Positions 21,582 through 32,678 are shown, numbered from the stretch's first letter. The stretch: 64,000 bases of DNA from Plasmodium coatneyi (GCF_001680005.1 NC_033568.1:868001-932000), one strand, 5' to 3'. Numbers and translations: made by a program. Notes: generated from the sequence alone by a model not told the origin.

Positions 21582-22427
21582 GGAGACCACCGATTAAGGT
21601 GGTCCCCCCAAAGTTGTGTCAAAGAGACGTATTTACCCGCTCTATGCGTGACCTCCACGGGGGACCATTTGAGAAAGGGTTTTCCCACAGGCGATCCCGC
21701 AACTGTCACCTTCAAAGAAGCTGCGCTGGTTGTATATCATCATATTGTACCATACTGGAATGCATACTGGCATGCATTCGTGTTTTTTTTTTTTTTTTTT
21801 TGTTGTTTTGTCACAGGTTAACACATATACCACGCGTTTGTATTTGTTTGTCCTTTTTTTTTTTTTTTTTTTTTCGCTCCCCTGTGTGGGACTAATTACC
21901 CATTTGTCCCCCCTTGGAGGGGAAACACAAAAAAATGTAGCACATTGCTTATTCACCTATTTTGTGAACAAATTTTAATTTAAGCAGTCCATTTGGCGGC
22001 ATACCAGCGGTAGTCACCACGCACTATTCATCACTTACTGATGAGCGTGCCGGTGAAGGGCGTCGTCCCCCCCAGGTTGCACCGTCCTCTGTTGTCCATT
22101 TTTTTGTTGTATGCCGCATGAACATGTGGGCGGAGGTGCACACCTGCGCGAAGTGGAACTGCTAACCGGTGAGCGTTAAAAAAAAAAAAAAAATGTGTAA
22201 AAGTGTAGTAAAGCGAAAAAAAAAAAAAAATAAACAAATAAGTAAAACGTAATTGAAGCAGAACAAAGTATGTCTACTTCATTGGGCCCCCTTCGTTTAG
22301 TCACCCCCGCGTCCATTTTTTTTTTCCATTTTCGCGGCACGTTTTCTCCTCTGCAGAGAAAGCGGGGCGTCCTTTTCGCAGCACAGCGGTGAAACTGCGT
22401 CACCGTATCACCACACCACCGTTCAAC
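21582..22427. other. Intergenic region
   Basis: About 850 bases between two plus-strand genes with T tracts at 21782-21800 and 21856-21874 and A tracts near 22185 and 22218. No supported exon. The frame of the next gene stays open upstream of its ATG but only back to a GTG codon. Confidence 0.5.
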
Positions 22428-23345
22428 ATGATAGCGCAGAGCGAAGAGGCCCGGCTGAAGCAGCTAGTGGGCAAGCTAAAAAGTCAGGGTATGTTCGACG
22501 AGGTGCAGAAAAACACGGTGGACAAAAATATAGTAAAAAAAATAGCAATCCTGTACGACGTCTTCAAACGAATAAACGAGGGAAGCGCATCCATTTGCGG
22601 GAGCAGCAACTCCGATTTCATATACACCAGTGACATTAAGCATGCATTAAAATACGACGACTTCGTTCGGGTGCGGTTCCACATAATCCCGGTGGAAAGA
22701 AAAAAAGGAATGCTCCACTTAGGAGAGGAGGAAAAAAATTACCACTTTATTGAAAATATGAATCACATCGTAAGTAACATATACAACCCCTCCAGTTACG
22801 ACCAGTTCTTAAATAACCGAGTGCAGGAAGACAAGGACAAACTAACCTGCATGATGAAGTGCCTTAACGAAATAGAGTCTGCATATATATACCGGTACCG
22901 TAGTGACAACAATATTAAAATAACGTTTGAAATTTTCTGTCACAATTTTTACACATTCTTATCATACGATTATAAGAGGAAGTCGTGCATACAAAACTTT
23001 TGCAACAAATACGCCAACGTGGAAGTGACAAACCCCTTTCAGTTGTCCACTCCTCAGAATATGTTTCACATAAATTCGATTGGGACTGTCATGCATCCGT
23101 CAGCTGATCAGTATGAAAGGGACACTTTAGAGAAACTTAAGCCCTTCATTCTGGAGTCGCTCGAAATGGTCAAGGAGTTTCACGGAACAGGTGATGAGAG
23201 GAAGCCTCCCTTTGGAGGGGCCCAACTGGACAACGACTTTTTCGTTAAAAATACCCACTACGAGGATGACATGCGGAACCTCATTAAAATGGAGAGGGCC
23301 GCCAACGAGTATAGGCGCTTGCGTACGGGCCTGGCAAAGCGGTAA
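22428..23345 (+). CDS. BOD1/Shg1-like N-terminal domain protein
   Basis: A single-exon gene for 305 residues, starting at the first ATG of the frame. The N terminus (LKQLVGKLKSQGMFDEVQKN, then DKNIVKKIAILYDVFKRIN) matches the core pattern of the BOD1/COMPASS-Shg1 family, where a hydrophobic helix and LKSQGLFD are the signature. In other eukaryotes these proteins belong to the Set1/COMPASS H3K4 methyltransferase or regulate PP2A at kinetochores. The remaining about 240 residues are not recognised; they contain a structured-looking middle and a basic C-terminal helix. Nuclear role is inferred from the family. An alternative is chance similarity over a 35-residue stretch. Confidence 0.6.
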   Translation: MIAQSEEARLKQLVGKLKSQGMFDEVQKNTVDKNIVKKIAILYDVFKRINEGSASICGSSNSDFIYTSDIKHALKYDDFVRVRFHIIPVERKKGMLHLGEEEKNYHFIENMNHIVSNIYNPSSYDQFLNNRVQEDKDKLTCMMKCLNEIESAYIYRYRSDNNIKITFEIFCHNFYTFLSYDYKRKSCIQNFCNKYANVEVTNPFQLSTPQNMFHINSIGTVMHPSADQYERDTLEKLKPFILESLEMVKEFHGTGDERKPPFGGAQLDNDFFVKNTHYEDDMRNLIKMERAANEYRRLRTGLAKR

Positions 23346-23937
23346 TCGGTTTGGCAGCATTGCCGCGTAGCTGCTTTACCACGCTGGGTGAACGAACCAA
23401 GGATGTCGCAAAATGTGCATCCCACAAACGCTTCCACCGTGCAGCTATTTTTTTTTTTTTTTTTTTTTTTTTTTCCACCGCGATAGTGCAATCGTGCCCA
23501 CCTCTCTTTTTGCATCCTTCCCGAATTGCAACTTTTTCTCCATCCCGGGGAAGGCCCCAACGTAACATGTTTGACGACAAGTTCGCCACAGCTGGAGGGT
23601 CCCCCATCCGTTCCAGCGGTGAACCATTTTTCTGTTGCTAGGGAAGCGGGACTACACATCAATGTGCCCCACCTCAGAGGTGACGACTTAGCCAACCGAG
23701 TGGTGCACCCCTCACACGCATTTCTCCAAAGGACCACTCTCCACAGAAATGCATTCGAAGGAACAAACCACAGCACAGTATATTAGAAGTGGGAGAACAA
23801 CTGCACACTCCTCCCCATATCGACATGGTTCGAAATTGTGCACTTGATTTTTTTTTTTAGTTGTTTTTTTTTGGGAGGCCTTTCCCAACAGAGAGAGGAA
23901 CGTAGCATACAGTAGCATCTACGGTTGACCCTTCAGG
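23346..23937. other. Intergenic region
   Basis: About 590 bases with a T tract at 23449-23474 and no supported exon. It contains the 3' flank of the Shg1-like gene and the promoter of the bL21 gene. Confidence 0.5.
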
Positions 23938-25614
23938 ATGGACCGCGCCCGGGGAACGCTCCTCGGGGTGGCTGCTCGACAGTGGAACACCCTCTGGTTG
24001 GGGGGTGCACACTTTGGCATGTCCCCCGTGGGTCTCAACCGTACGTGTAAGTAGTGTATCCCCTGCGGCTGTCCTGTCACACAGTTGTCACAACAAATTG
24101 TACCGCTGCAACATGCTACGTGCAACGTGCTCCGTGCGATGATGTGCATGTTCCTCTCCACATGCATTAATTTTTCCATTTCGCCCACCCCGTAACCTTC
24201 AGCGAACCGAGGCATGACGTACTACCCCTGCCGCAGACAGGAGGGGCACAAAATAGTATGTTAAAAAAAGTTGCGGCGGTCAACCCGTGCACATAATACA
24301 TACGACAGGGCATACCTCGCTTACACCTGCATACATGACATACACCTGGTTTACCCCACACACACAGGAACTGATGATGGGAAAACACCGGAAGAGGAAA
24401 ATCAACCCCCCCCTCTACCCAGTCCACCCAAACGAGGAAAAAAAAAAAAACCTTAACAATTTTATAACCTACAAGGATTTGAAAATACGCTGGAGAAACA
24501 CCTCCAAAAATTATAGGAAAAAAGTGACCATTGCGAGGAAGTGGAAGAACTTGCATTGCATCCTTCCGATGAATAAACAATCGTGCATTTTTATTCTGCA
24601 CAAGAATTTGCCCTACACTCGCTTTAAAGGGAGGGATGCCTCCATGGGGGGGCCCATCAAACAGGTAATACAAAACGGTGTATAGGTATGCACAAACGGG
24701 GGTAGTGAAGTGGCACCCATGCGTATGTACTGACGTGTCTACATAGTTACACAATTATGTACCACTTTTCCCTTCAGATAAGTGATAACCCAGAGGGAGG
24801 TTTTCCCAATGGTGTTGCCACACCGCCATGTGCAAAAACGAATGGCACGCTGAGCAGACGCAGGAAGGCCAAATATAGGAATTCGACACGGGTATGCCAC
24901 GCAGAGGGGGAGGCAGGTAAGCCAAATGATGAACCACATCAACTGAGTCACCCCGACGAAGTGGATCCCATCCCCCAAGGTGACTTCACAACCCAATTGA
25001 ACTACCATGAGGTACCTCCTAGCGACGTGCAGCACCTGCTCCGAAAAGGAACAGAAGATCTGTTCTGCATTTTCAAGTCAAATTTTATAAGTGAGCATAA
25101 AGTAACCATTGGGGATATTGTACAGACGGAGAAGTTACATCGAAGGAAGGCAGGCGATGTCATATACTTTGGAACGGTCCTCCTCGTAGGGTCCAAAGAT
25201 TTTACAATAATTGGAAAACCCACTGTGCCCTACTGTAGAGTGAAAGCCACAATAGAACAGATAACCCTAAGCAAAGAAATCCTAAGCTTCCGATATAAAA
25301 AGGTCAGGAGGTCAAGTAGGTTCCTCCGAATAAAACATTGGATCACTATTCTCAGAATTGATGACATAATTATCGACACAAAACAGCCAGTGAAAGATGA
25401 ACGGAAGAAACCTCTACAAATTTTGGACCTGTGGGCAAATAGATGGCTGTACGAAAAGGAACTGAATTTTATTAAGTTTAACGAAAGTGGCACTGCCCCT
25501 TTAGCGGAACAGATTTACGACCTAGTGGAACACCAACCGAATACTTTACATCGGAGGGGACTTACCGACTGTTATCGCTTTTACCCTGACCCGAGAGTCC
25601 CTCACACGTATTAG
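23938..25614 (+). CDS. Organellar ribosomal protein bL21
   Basis: Four exons, 23938-24046, 24203-24255, 24368-24664 and 24778-25614, all joining in phase with GT-AG sites, giving 431 residues. The bL21 core lies near residues 248-345: FKSNFISEHKVTIGDIVQTE, then GTVLLVGSKDFTIIGKP, YCRVKATIEQ, and the basic FRYKKVRRSSRFLRIKHW motif that binds 23S-type rRNA. Bacterial L21 is about 103 residues, so the parasite protein has a long N-terminal extension and a C-terminal tail. The first two short exons (MDRARGTLLGVAARQW...) could form an organelle transit peptide. Both mitochondrial and apicoplast destinations are possible; the sequence alone does not decide. The two 5' exons are predicted only from phase and splice sites. 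Confidence 0.78.
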
Positions 25615-26120
25615 GGTTTGGCAGTACCGACCCTCCGTGCAGGCACAAAATTGTGTAGCCCTCCCCCCCGCAAGGGTGTGACAATTGCGCTGATGTAACG
25701 ATCTGGGTGAACGTCATGTATGTATATCATTGCGTGCTTGTTTTTTCCGCGCCATTTATTCTTTTCGGCAGCGCAATGCTCTTCCCCTTTTTTTTTCCCT
25801 CCTCGGGGTGCAATTATATGTATGCGCCGCGCCGTGCTCCAACCGAATGAACCCTCCCGATGAGGAATCTCCTTCCGCGAAAAAATTCCCCAGAGGTGAT
25901 CTCAACTGCTACGTTAACTGCGTACAGTTCGCATTTTACAAGAAAAAAAAAAAAAAAAAAAAAATAGGCACAATCTGAATCATAATCACAATCCGAATCG
26001 CTATGCTATTCACACCCACCGTACAATGCGAATGCAGAGAAACGCCGAGCGGAACACTTGTGTTAACCCCCCTCCCATTTGCACAGAAGCCCCTACGGCG
26101 TAGCACACGTGGCGCATACT
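25615..26120. other. Intergenic region
   Basis: About 500 bases between two plus-strand genes, with an A tract of 22 at about 25943-25964. A short open frame at 25730-25978 runs into this A tract and has no codon support. Confidence 0.5.
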
Positions 26121-26672
26121 ATGGGGGTGAAGTTCGAGTTCTTCAGATTTTTCAAGCTGAACTACTACGCCTTTTACGTGAAGAAGGAAAAGCTTTACAC
26201 CTTTCTGCATACCACCACGGCGTATTCCCTCGTGGGCGTCACCATATACCTGGGTTAGTTTGCAATTCTGCCAAGCTGCGAAATGTAGTTGCCATACTGT
26301 AACGTCCATAGTTTATTGGTGGGTCCACCTCATGCGCGCCCTTCTCCCCCACAGGATACTCCTTCTTTCACATGTGGAACGACGCGGTACACTACTCCTA
26401 CAAGCACTACATGAGGAAGGAAGTAAGTACGAGTGAAGCGTGAACACAGGGCTGTTACATGCATTCCACAAGGAAGTGACAAGTGTGGATGTCACCGCAG
26501 TCGTTGCCATTAACGCCTGCTAACAGAAGACCATATCTTCATAAATACATATTTATTATATTTTCTTTTCACCCACCTGTCGAAGAAACAACGCAAAGAA
26601 CTGTACGATAAAATTAGGATCGCTCGGGAGAATGGTCTCATCCCGAAGAGCCAAGTTGATCTCTCCAGATAA
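26121..26672 (+). CDS. Small single-span membrane protein, possibly mitochondrial
   Basis: Three exons, 26121-26253, 26355-26422 and 26586-26672, in phase, giving 95 residues. A basic, aromatic N terminus (FFRFFKLNYYAFYVKKEKL) precedes one hydrophobic span (residues about 28-50, TAYSLVGVTIYLGYSFFHMW), followed by a charged helix and tail. The layout, one membrane helix followed by a basic helix, is like small mitochondrial inner-membrane assembly factors such as COX14; sequence similarity is too weak to claim orthology. It lies directly upstream of the copper transporter gene on the same strand. The last acceptor (TCGAAG) is less pyrimidine-rich next to the AG than the others, so exon 3 is the weakest part of the model. 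Confidence 0.6.
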
Positions 26673-27168
26673 TCAGCAGATTGGACAGGCAACTAGCCAA
26701 AATATGTAACCAATCAAATTAGCTAGTCAAAAAAAAAAAAAAAAAAAAAGTGCACACATTTTGTGCGAGTCAAAAGGAATACTCTTCTAAGAAAAACAAC
26801 CAATGCAGAGAACACCCGTTCAAGGGGTTAAGGCGAATCTCCACGACTATTTTATAGCGATCCCAGGGGATGCTTCTCCCAACTGTACAATCACATTTGT
26901 CGAATAAGTAAAACCAAACAGGTTACAGACGCAGAAAATATTACCTGAACAGGTCAGCTTATTTGCAGTCAGGTAGAGCTAAAAAAAAAAAAAAAAAAAA
27001 AAAGCGCGTACAACATTCCCCTCACGTCATAAAGGATCCTACACAGTTGCACAAAATCAAGCCAACAGAACAGATTAACCTTTCCAAACAGACACCACGG
27101 AGAAGAGTCACCTATCCGTGAGAAGACACGCAAAAGGGAAACAAACACATAATTAGTTAAACGTGAAA
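26673..27168. other. Intergenic region with A tracts and repeat-like words
   Basis: About 500 bases with A tracts at 26729-26748 and 26981-27003. Words flanking them (CTAGCCAAAATATG near 26693, CCTGAACAGGTCAGC near 26945) look like degenerate copies of the dispersed repeat. No exon. Confidence 0.5.
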
Positions 27169-27654
27169 ATGAAGAGGAAAACACACAACTTGTGGTTTTT
27201 TATTCTTCCCCTTTTTTATGCCCTCCTGCCGACACAAATTGAAAGCAACTGTTGTCATAGCGCCAAAAGCAAAGATGGCTACCCATTGCCCATGTATTTT
27301 TCCAACAATATAAATATAAAGTTTTTATTTGATTTTTTGCAAGTGAAGAATGAGAGCGAATTTTTCCTCTGCAACGTTGTTTGTATTCTGTTGGGCTTCC
27401 TATCTGTGTATGTTAAAGTGTTGAAGAAAAAAGCTTTTACGGAAAGTTCGAATGGATTAAAGACCAAGCTGGACATGCTAAGCATCCTCTTTTCTGGCAA
27501 AAGTGCTGTGTACGGGTGGTTGTCTTTTCTCAATTACACAATTGACTTTCTGCTGATGCTTATCGTTATGACTTTCAACGTGTTCATCTTTTTAAGTACC
27601 ATTTTGGGGGTGGCCTGTGGCTACTTTTTTTACGGCCACCGGTTAGCGCTGTGA
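27169..27654 (+). CDS. Ctr-family copper transporter
   Basis: A single-exon gene for 161 residues. It starts at the first ATG; the frame extends two codons upstream only to a GTG. A signal-like hydrophobic N terminus (residues 8-22) is followed by a short ectodomain with two adjacent cysteines and a PMYF segment, then three membrane spans. The second span carries the Ctr selectivity motif MxxxM (MLIVM, 130-134) and the third the packing motif GxxxG (GVACG, 147-151). These two motifs at this spacing define the Ctr copper permeases, which form trimers passing Cu(I). The ectodomain is poorer in methionine than in yeast Ctr1. It would supply copper for cytochrome oxidase; whether it sits in the plasma membrane or an organelle cannot be read from sequence. 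Confidence 0.92.
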   Translation: MKRKTHNLWFFILPLFYALLPTQIESNCCHSAKSKDGYPLPMYFSNNINIKFLFDFLQVKNESEFFLCNVVCILLGFLSVYVKVLKKKAFTESSNGLKTKLDMLSILFSGKSAVYGWLSFLNYTIDFLLMLIVMTFNVFIFLSTILGVACGYFFYGHRLAL

Positions 27655-28327
27655 GGAGCGGCGCAACACCCCATGGTAGTTTTTTTTTTTTTTTTAACCC
27701 ATCGTTAAAAAACATCCGCACCCGTCCCTTTATAAGAACTCTACATTTTCATCCTTAAAAGGGAAAATAAAAACCGCCCCAAGTGCGACGTCACGCCAAT
27801 TTTGGAAGGGGAAAAAAAAAAATACCAATTGGGGAAAGAAGGGAAATACAGCAATTGTGTAATTTCCCCGTGTGCCGCACTTTTAACCACCTCTTCTTTT
27901 TTTTTTTTTTTTCCATTTTAACAAGCAGGTAATTCCCTTTTTAAGCGTGCAGCAGGGCAAAGCACATTCACCCAAAAGTGCATACCACACCACGTCGCAT
28001 GGTGTCGTATCTGATTTGTGCGCAAAAAAGCGGGGTTCCCTGCCTGCCTACTCGTGATTGTAATTGGGAAAATAGTGCTCCCCATTTTTTTTGCAGATTT
28101 TCAATTTCCGTTGTTATTCTGCATTTCTGGGACGCGTCACTCTTTTTGTTTTAATTGTACGCAAAGGTGGAATAAATTTTTTTTTTTTTTGTTCTTTCTT
28201 TATCTCTTCTGGGGGGAGGACAAACTTGTGTTTCCAGCGTTGTTCCATTATTTCCCTCGTTATTAAATTGTTCCTCTGTAGTTGCCACAACGTTGCTTCC
28301 TCACCGCTGTTCCCGCATGTGAACAAA
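27655..28327. other. Intergenic region
   Basis: About 670 bases with T tracts at 27679-27695 and 27897-27913. The reading frame of the next gene is open upstream of its likely ATG, but the peptide is Phe-rich and comes from T tracts, so it is treated as 5' UTR. Confidence 0.5.
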
Positions 28328-29431
28328 ATGGACTCAACAAATATTAAACGGGGGCTAAGCAATGAGAACAGCAGTGCACACAGTGCCGAGGGGAAGGGGG
28401 AAGTGACACCGACTGGAAAGGAGGCAGAACTGCAGGTGGGGGGGATGCACACGGATGTGGATACGATTGAGGGTGGCACAGCTAAAGATGCGCAAAGACA
28501 AAAGGGGCGGAAAGGGGGGACCCAAGAGCAAGGCGATAGTAGAGAGGCGAGCTTCAAAAGGGAGAGCGACCTGACGGATGACCAGCGAACCGACCGGAAG
28601 AAGAGCCAAGGACAGAGTGAAAACCCCACCATTCGCAGCGACGTCGAATTTCACAAACTGTACGAAAGCGATGACAACAATTTTGTGTCCCCCCGGCACA
28701 GCTCCACTAGCGAATCTGTAAAAAAAGAGGACCTAAACAAAGAGAGAAAAAAAAAAAAAAACAACAACATGATGCTTAACACAACCATGTTGCAGTCATA
28801 CATTCACAGAAGCTACGACAAAGTATCGAATGCTTTTATTAAAACGTCCAAATCGTTGCTCAAGAGGACGAATAATAACATTGCCTATTTGGAGGACGGG
28901 GCAGACAGGGGGGAAGCACGTCCAAAAGGGGGAAGCTCCAGCCAGGTCGATGCGAGAAGCAAAGTTAAAAACGCCAGGGTAAGACTTCTCAGAAATTGTC
29001 TTATCGGATCAGCAAATCGGATGGAAAGTCAAACGGCGAGTTTATCGAATGATCTGTCAGCCTGTCATGAGCCCGACGAGGATACCTTCTTCACCGAGAA
29101 TTTCGACCTAATAAATAAAACGTTAAGAGAAGATAATAAGTGGGGGGAGGAGAATAAAGAGCGAATGATGGGAAAGTGCAAAAACCTACTCGAAAGCAAT
29201 GACACCGTGAAGTTGTACAACGAAATTGATGACCTCTACGAGGAGAGGATTCTTCTCGTCAAATTTATTAACTACTACATGGATATAAATGAGAAGCACC
29301 AACGTGAACTCCAAAAAATCCAGACGTCCTACGAGATTCTGCTCACAGAGAATGAGCAGCTCAGTCAGAACAACATCACGCTGAAGAGGCACATTGATTT
29401 GTTGCGCTCAGGGGATACACACGCGCCATGA
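28328..29431 (+). CDS. Conserved-type coiled-coil protein, function unknown
   Basis: A single-exon gene for 367 residues if the ATG at 28328 is used. An in-frame opening continues to 28091 but encodes a Phe-rich, T-tract peptide typical of untranslated DNA. The first about 130 residues are polar and low in complexity (Lys, Glu, Gly, Ser). A serine/lysine-rich middle follows, with SYIHRSYDKVSNAFIKTSKS as a possible amphipathic helix. The last about 90 residues are strongly helical with heptad character (IDDLYEERILLVKFINYYMD, then LQKIQTSYEILLTENEQLSQ), indicating a coiled coil. I do not recognise the family. No signal peptide or membrane span. Confidence 0.75.
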   Translation: MDSTNIKRGLSNENSSAHSAEGKGEVTPTGKEAELQVGGMHTDVDTIEGGTAKDAQRQKGRKGGTQEQGDSREASFKRESDLTDDQRTDRKKSQGQSENPTIRSDVEFHKLYESDDNNFVSPRHSSTSESVKKEDLNKERKKKKNNNMMLNTTMLQSYIHRSYDKVSNAFIKTSKSLLKRTNNNIAYLEDGADRGEARPKGGSSSQVDARSKVKNARVRLLRNCLIGSANRMESQTASLSNDLSACHEPDEDTFFTENFDLINKTLREDNKWGEENKERMMGKCKNLLESNDTVKLYNEIDDLYEERILLVKFINYYMDINEKHQRELQKIQTSYEILLTENEQLSQNNITLKRHIDLLRSGDTHAP

Positions 29432-30206
29432 ACACAGCGAACGGAAACGTGAACGTGAACGTATCAGACGTTTCGGCTGACCCAGAAAGCAGCTCGTCAC
29501 TGCCCTTTGTGCCTACGTCAATTGGCTCATGCGTAGAGCAAGTGAACAACCTACCCTAAATAACCCACAAACATACTTAACTGATTACTACACCGTGTCT
29601 ATCCCTTTTGCCTATCTCCCTCCAACACATATGTGCACACACAAACGGTTGGCTGAGTTCGTAGCAAATTTGAAGAATTTTTTTTTTTTTTTTTTTTAAT
29701 CAACTTTACAACGGGGGAACAACATCGCATGAAGTAACTGCCCAGGTGATGTGCCTCAAGTGACACCCGCTTTTGCAGTTCGTCCACACAGCAAAGTGAA
29801 CCAATCGGGGGAGGATACGCGAAAAAAAAAAAAAGGGGGAAACAGGTGCGCGCACTGCCCCACGAAAAAATTCACAAGTAATTTAAAAGTTAACCATTTC
29901 ACGCGAAAGACGCAAAAAAACGGATTAACGAGAAAATTCAAAAATGAAAAGATATTTAAACAATTTTCCTATTTGTTTTTTTTTTTTGAAAAATTAAAAA
30001 AAAAAAAAATGGCTAGACATTTTAATGCAACTTCGCGTGTCACAGCATTCCTCGGCTCATCTTCCTATCGTACCTGCGCGAGGAAAAAAAAAAGAACATT
30101 GGTGAGGATCACTAGGTCGATCCGATTGGGGTGGTCGAGCTCTCCTGACAAGCTGCTCAGCTCAGCGGTCTAACTAGGGGACGTTCCGCTTTTCCATTTT
30201 TCCCTC
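29432..30206. other. Convergent intergenic region
   Basis: About 775 bases between converging genes. It holds a T tract at 29679-29697, A tracts near 29822 and 29997-30009, and an ATGGCTAGACATTTT word at 30009 that recalls the dispersed repeat. No supported exon. Confidence 0.5.
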
Positions 30207-32461
30207 TTACTGTCGCCTGTGGGACTTCCCCTTGTTGGTCGTCTTCTTCATGTAGTACCGCTTGGTCCTGTTCGCTACGGGGGAGAAGGTAAGGTGCATG
30301 TGTGGAGATCGTTAGTTATAGTGCACAGAAACGGGCGTGCTGAAGAAGCACATCTTTTCTTATTACCTCCGTCGGAACATGCGTCTCCCTTCGGCTCGCC
30401 TTTTGCACCGTCTGCACCCTCAGGAGTCCTAGTGCCATGCTGCTGCCGGGGCGGCCTGCCTCTGCTAAAGGTTCCTTGTCCCTGCTTGGCATGCCCACGT
30501 GAGTCAGAAACACCACGTCGATCAGCAACGCCACGTCGACCAGCAACACCACGCCGGTCAGTAACCCCCCCTCGAGCAGTAACACCACGCCTGTCAGCAA
30601 AACCATGCCTGTCAGTAACACCACGTGGGAGGCCGCCATCGCTGCCGCCGCTCCCGTCTTCACAATTCCTCCTGTACGACGTGCAAGGCAACCCCTCATT
30701 CTGCATTTCTTCCAGTGAGCCATCCTCTGGAAAGGCATCAGAACTGCTTGACCTATCCAGGAGGTCGTAAATTTTGTTCTTATTTTCTTCCCCCAGGTCA
30801 TCATTGGTGTATCTGCTTTTGCTGCTTTTCCTTCTGTGGGACTTTTCCCTTCGTGTTCGTTCGCGCAGCACGTCTAGGATGTTCCTCTGTCTATGCTTTG
30901 CAGGTGCGTGCTGTTTGTCCCACTCGACAAGGTCGGCACGGCGTCCATCATCCCCACGTCTGCTACGACTACTTATGTCATCACTACTTAGGTTATCACT
31001 ACTTACACTGTGGCTGCTTAGACCATCGCTACTGACGCTGTGATTACTTGTTCCCGTTCCCACCCCCGTGGCCAGCACCTCCTCCACAGCTTTGCAGACG
31101 TCGAAGTTGTTCCTCCTCAGAACCTTCAGAACAACACCTTCGTCCTCCAAACTGGTAACCTCCATGACACGTTCGATCTCCTGTCGATATTTTATGCGGC
31201 ACATTCTGTTCACTCTCTTTTTACTATTCACTTGTAAAAGTCCGTTCAGGTAGAAATAAAAATGTATATCCAGTTTACCCTTTAGGACAAACGTTTGGAG
31301 GAACCTCCAGTTGCATAGCTGCATGTCGTTTCGTAAAAAGTACAACAGGTTCATTTGTTCACTTGCCTGCTTCAGCATATCGACAATAATGGAGACGATT
31401 ACCAGTTTGTTCTTTTCGTTCCCGTGTAGGAGAACATACTTCATCATCATGGTTAGCACTTGCGCGAAGAGGTGCCGCAGGTAGAGCAAGTCCTTGCGTG
31501 CGGGCTCCTTCAGGGTGTCCTCATACAGGTGGTGAATCTGCCATAAGGGGGGGAAGAAAGTGAAACAAGTGAATTCGTGATGATGACGTTGTCGTAGGTT
31601 GGGAACGCGCTGTCAAGATGAAGACCCTTCTTCTACTATGCCTACCATTTCGAAGTAAGTCTGCACCACCAAGTGGAGGAAGGAACTGCCACTGGAGCCC
31701 TCCTCCCCCTTTAAAATCTCCGGCGCAGAAGTGGACAGAGAGAAGGACCCCACGTCCACCCCACGATAAAACATCAACCTTAGGAGAATCAAATCGTTCG
31801 TCTGTTTATTCTGGTTGCGATCGAAGTAATTGAATGGGTGAAAAAATTTTACGAAACAAAAAACAGCAACTATAAACTCGTTAATCTTAAACAGAAGGTT
31901 CTGTAGACTCCCCCTGTTGTGTGCATAACGTTCGATCTGCTCCTTCACAGACTTCACCTCCTCGTACAGGAATGAGAAATACTTACTTACGCTCAGGAAA
32001 TTAATTCTGTTCAATTTGTATGCCTCGTTTAGCAATTTTTTTATTTCCTTTTTTCTCTTTTTCGATCGATGGAACATCATGATGATGTCCATAAAAATGT
32101 GTATTTTTATGAAACTCGATTTTATTGTACTCATTTCCCGCCTGTCCTTGTTCAGGTAAATTCTGAACAATTTAATGTAAAGCTCAAAAATGTGTCTATC
32201 GAATGGGGAGCGCTCCCTTTCCTCATCCGGTCGATCGAACGGCAAGTCGTAACTTCTATTCGGACTTAACAAATGGGAAAAGAAGAACGAAGTCAATGAC
32301 CCATTCCTCTTCACGGTCGCGATGATGTACTCATCGCTTTGTTGCAAAAGGTAGTCAAAACATCTCTCCACAAAGGAAAAGTACAGTTCACGCTTTTCTT
32401 CCTCCACGTCCTTCGCTTCCACGTAGAGAAAGGGCTCCTTGAAGTGGCCCTTCTGTTCCAT
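30207..32461 (-). CDS. ASCC2/Cue3-like CUE domain protein
   Basis: Three exons in transcript order, 32461-31646, 31537-30367 and 30274-30207, in phase, giving about 684 residues. The N-terminal two thirds are helical, without membrane spans. A CUE-type ubiquitin-binding domain lies just after the middle (QEIERVMEVTSLEDEGVVLK, then NFDVCKAVEEVL). The C terminus is very basic (TKRYYMKKTTNKGKSHRR). Helical N terminus, CUE domain and a basic tail is the layout of human ASCC2 and yeast Cue3, part of the ribosome quality-control trigger complex that splits collided ribosomes. Between CUE domain and tail is a low-complexity region with eight copies of a six-residue RGVADR-type repeat. Start chosen at the ATG after an A/T tract; upstream codons are Phe-rich. 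Orthology is inferred from layout. Confidence 0.65.
30490..30633 (-). repeat. 18-bp coding tandem repeat (RGVADR-type)
   Basis: About eight tandem 18-bp units in the ASCC2-like gene encode a degenerate six-residue unit. Reading the protein: RGVTDR, HGFADR, RGVTAR, GGVTDR, RGVAGR, RGVADR, RGVSDS, RGHAKQ. Substitutions mostly keep the Gly and the charged positions. Confidence 0.85.
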
Positions 32462-32678
32462 CCTAAGGAGGGGTAAACCCAAAAGAAAAAAAAAAAAAAA
32501 AAAAAAAAAAAGGGGAAAAATCCTCCACAAGAATGGTCCAATGGAATGGTTATGAGAAACACCCCCCCAAAAGATTCACCCAACAGTTCCTGCCAAACGG
32601 TGCAACACCAGACAACTATCCTTGCCCAGCCAAGCCTCGCATGTTCGATCCTCCCGTTTTAATCCTTTCTAAGGAGCT

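Noticed and set aside
28091..28327. 79-codon N-terminal extension of the coiled-coil gene
   Set aside because: The peptide is Phe/Ser-rich translation of T tracts; the polar protein starts cleanly at the ATG at 28328.
30275..30366. Readthrough tail of the ASCC2-like exon 2
   Set aside because: A GTAATAAG donor at 30366 and a TAG acceptor before 30274 give the basic family-like C terminus; the readthrough is intronic.
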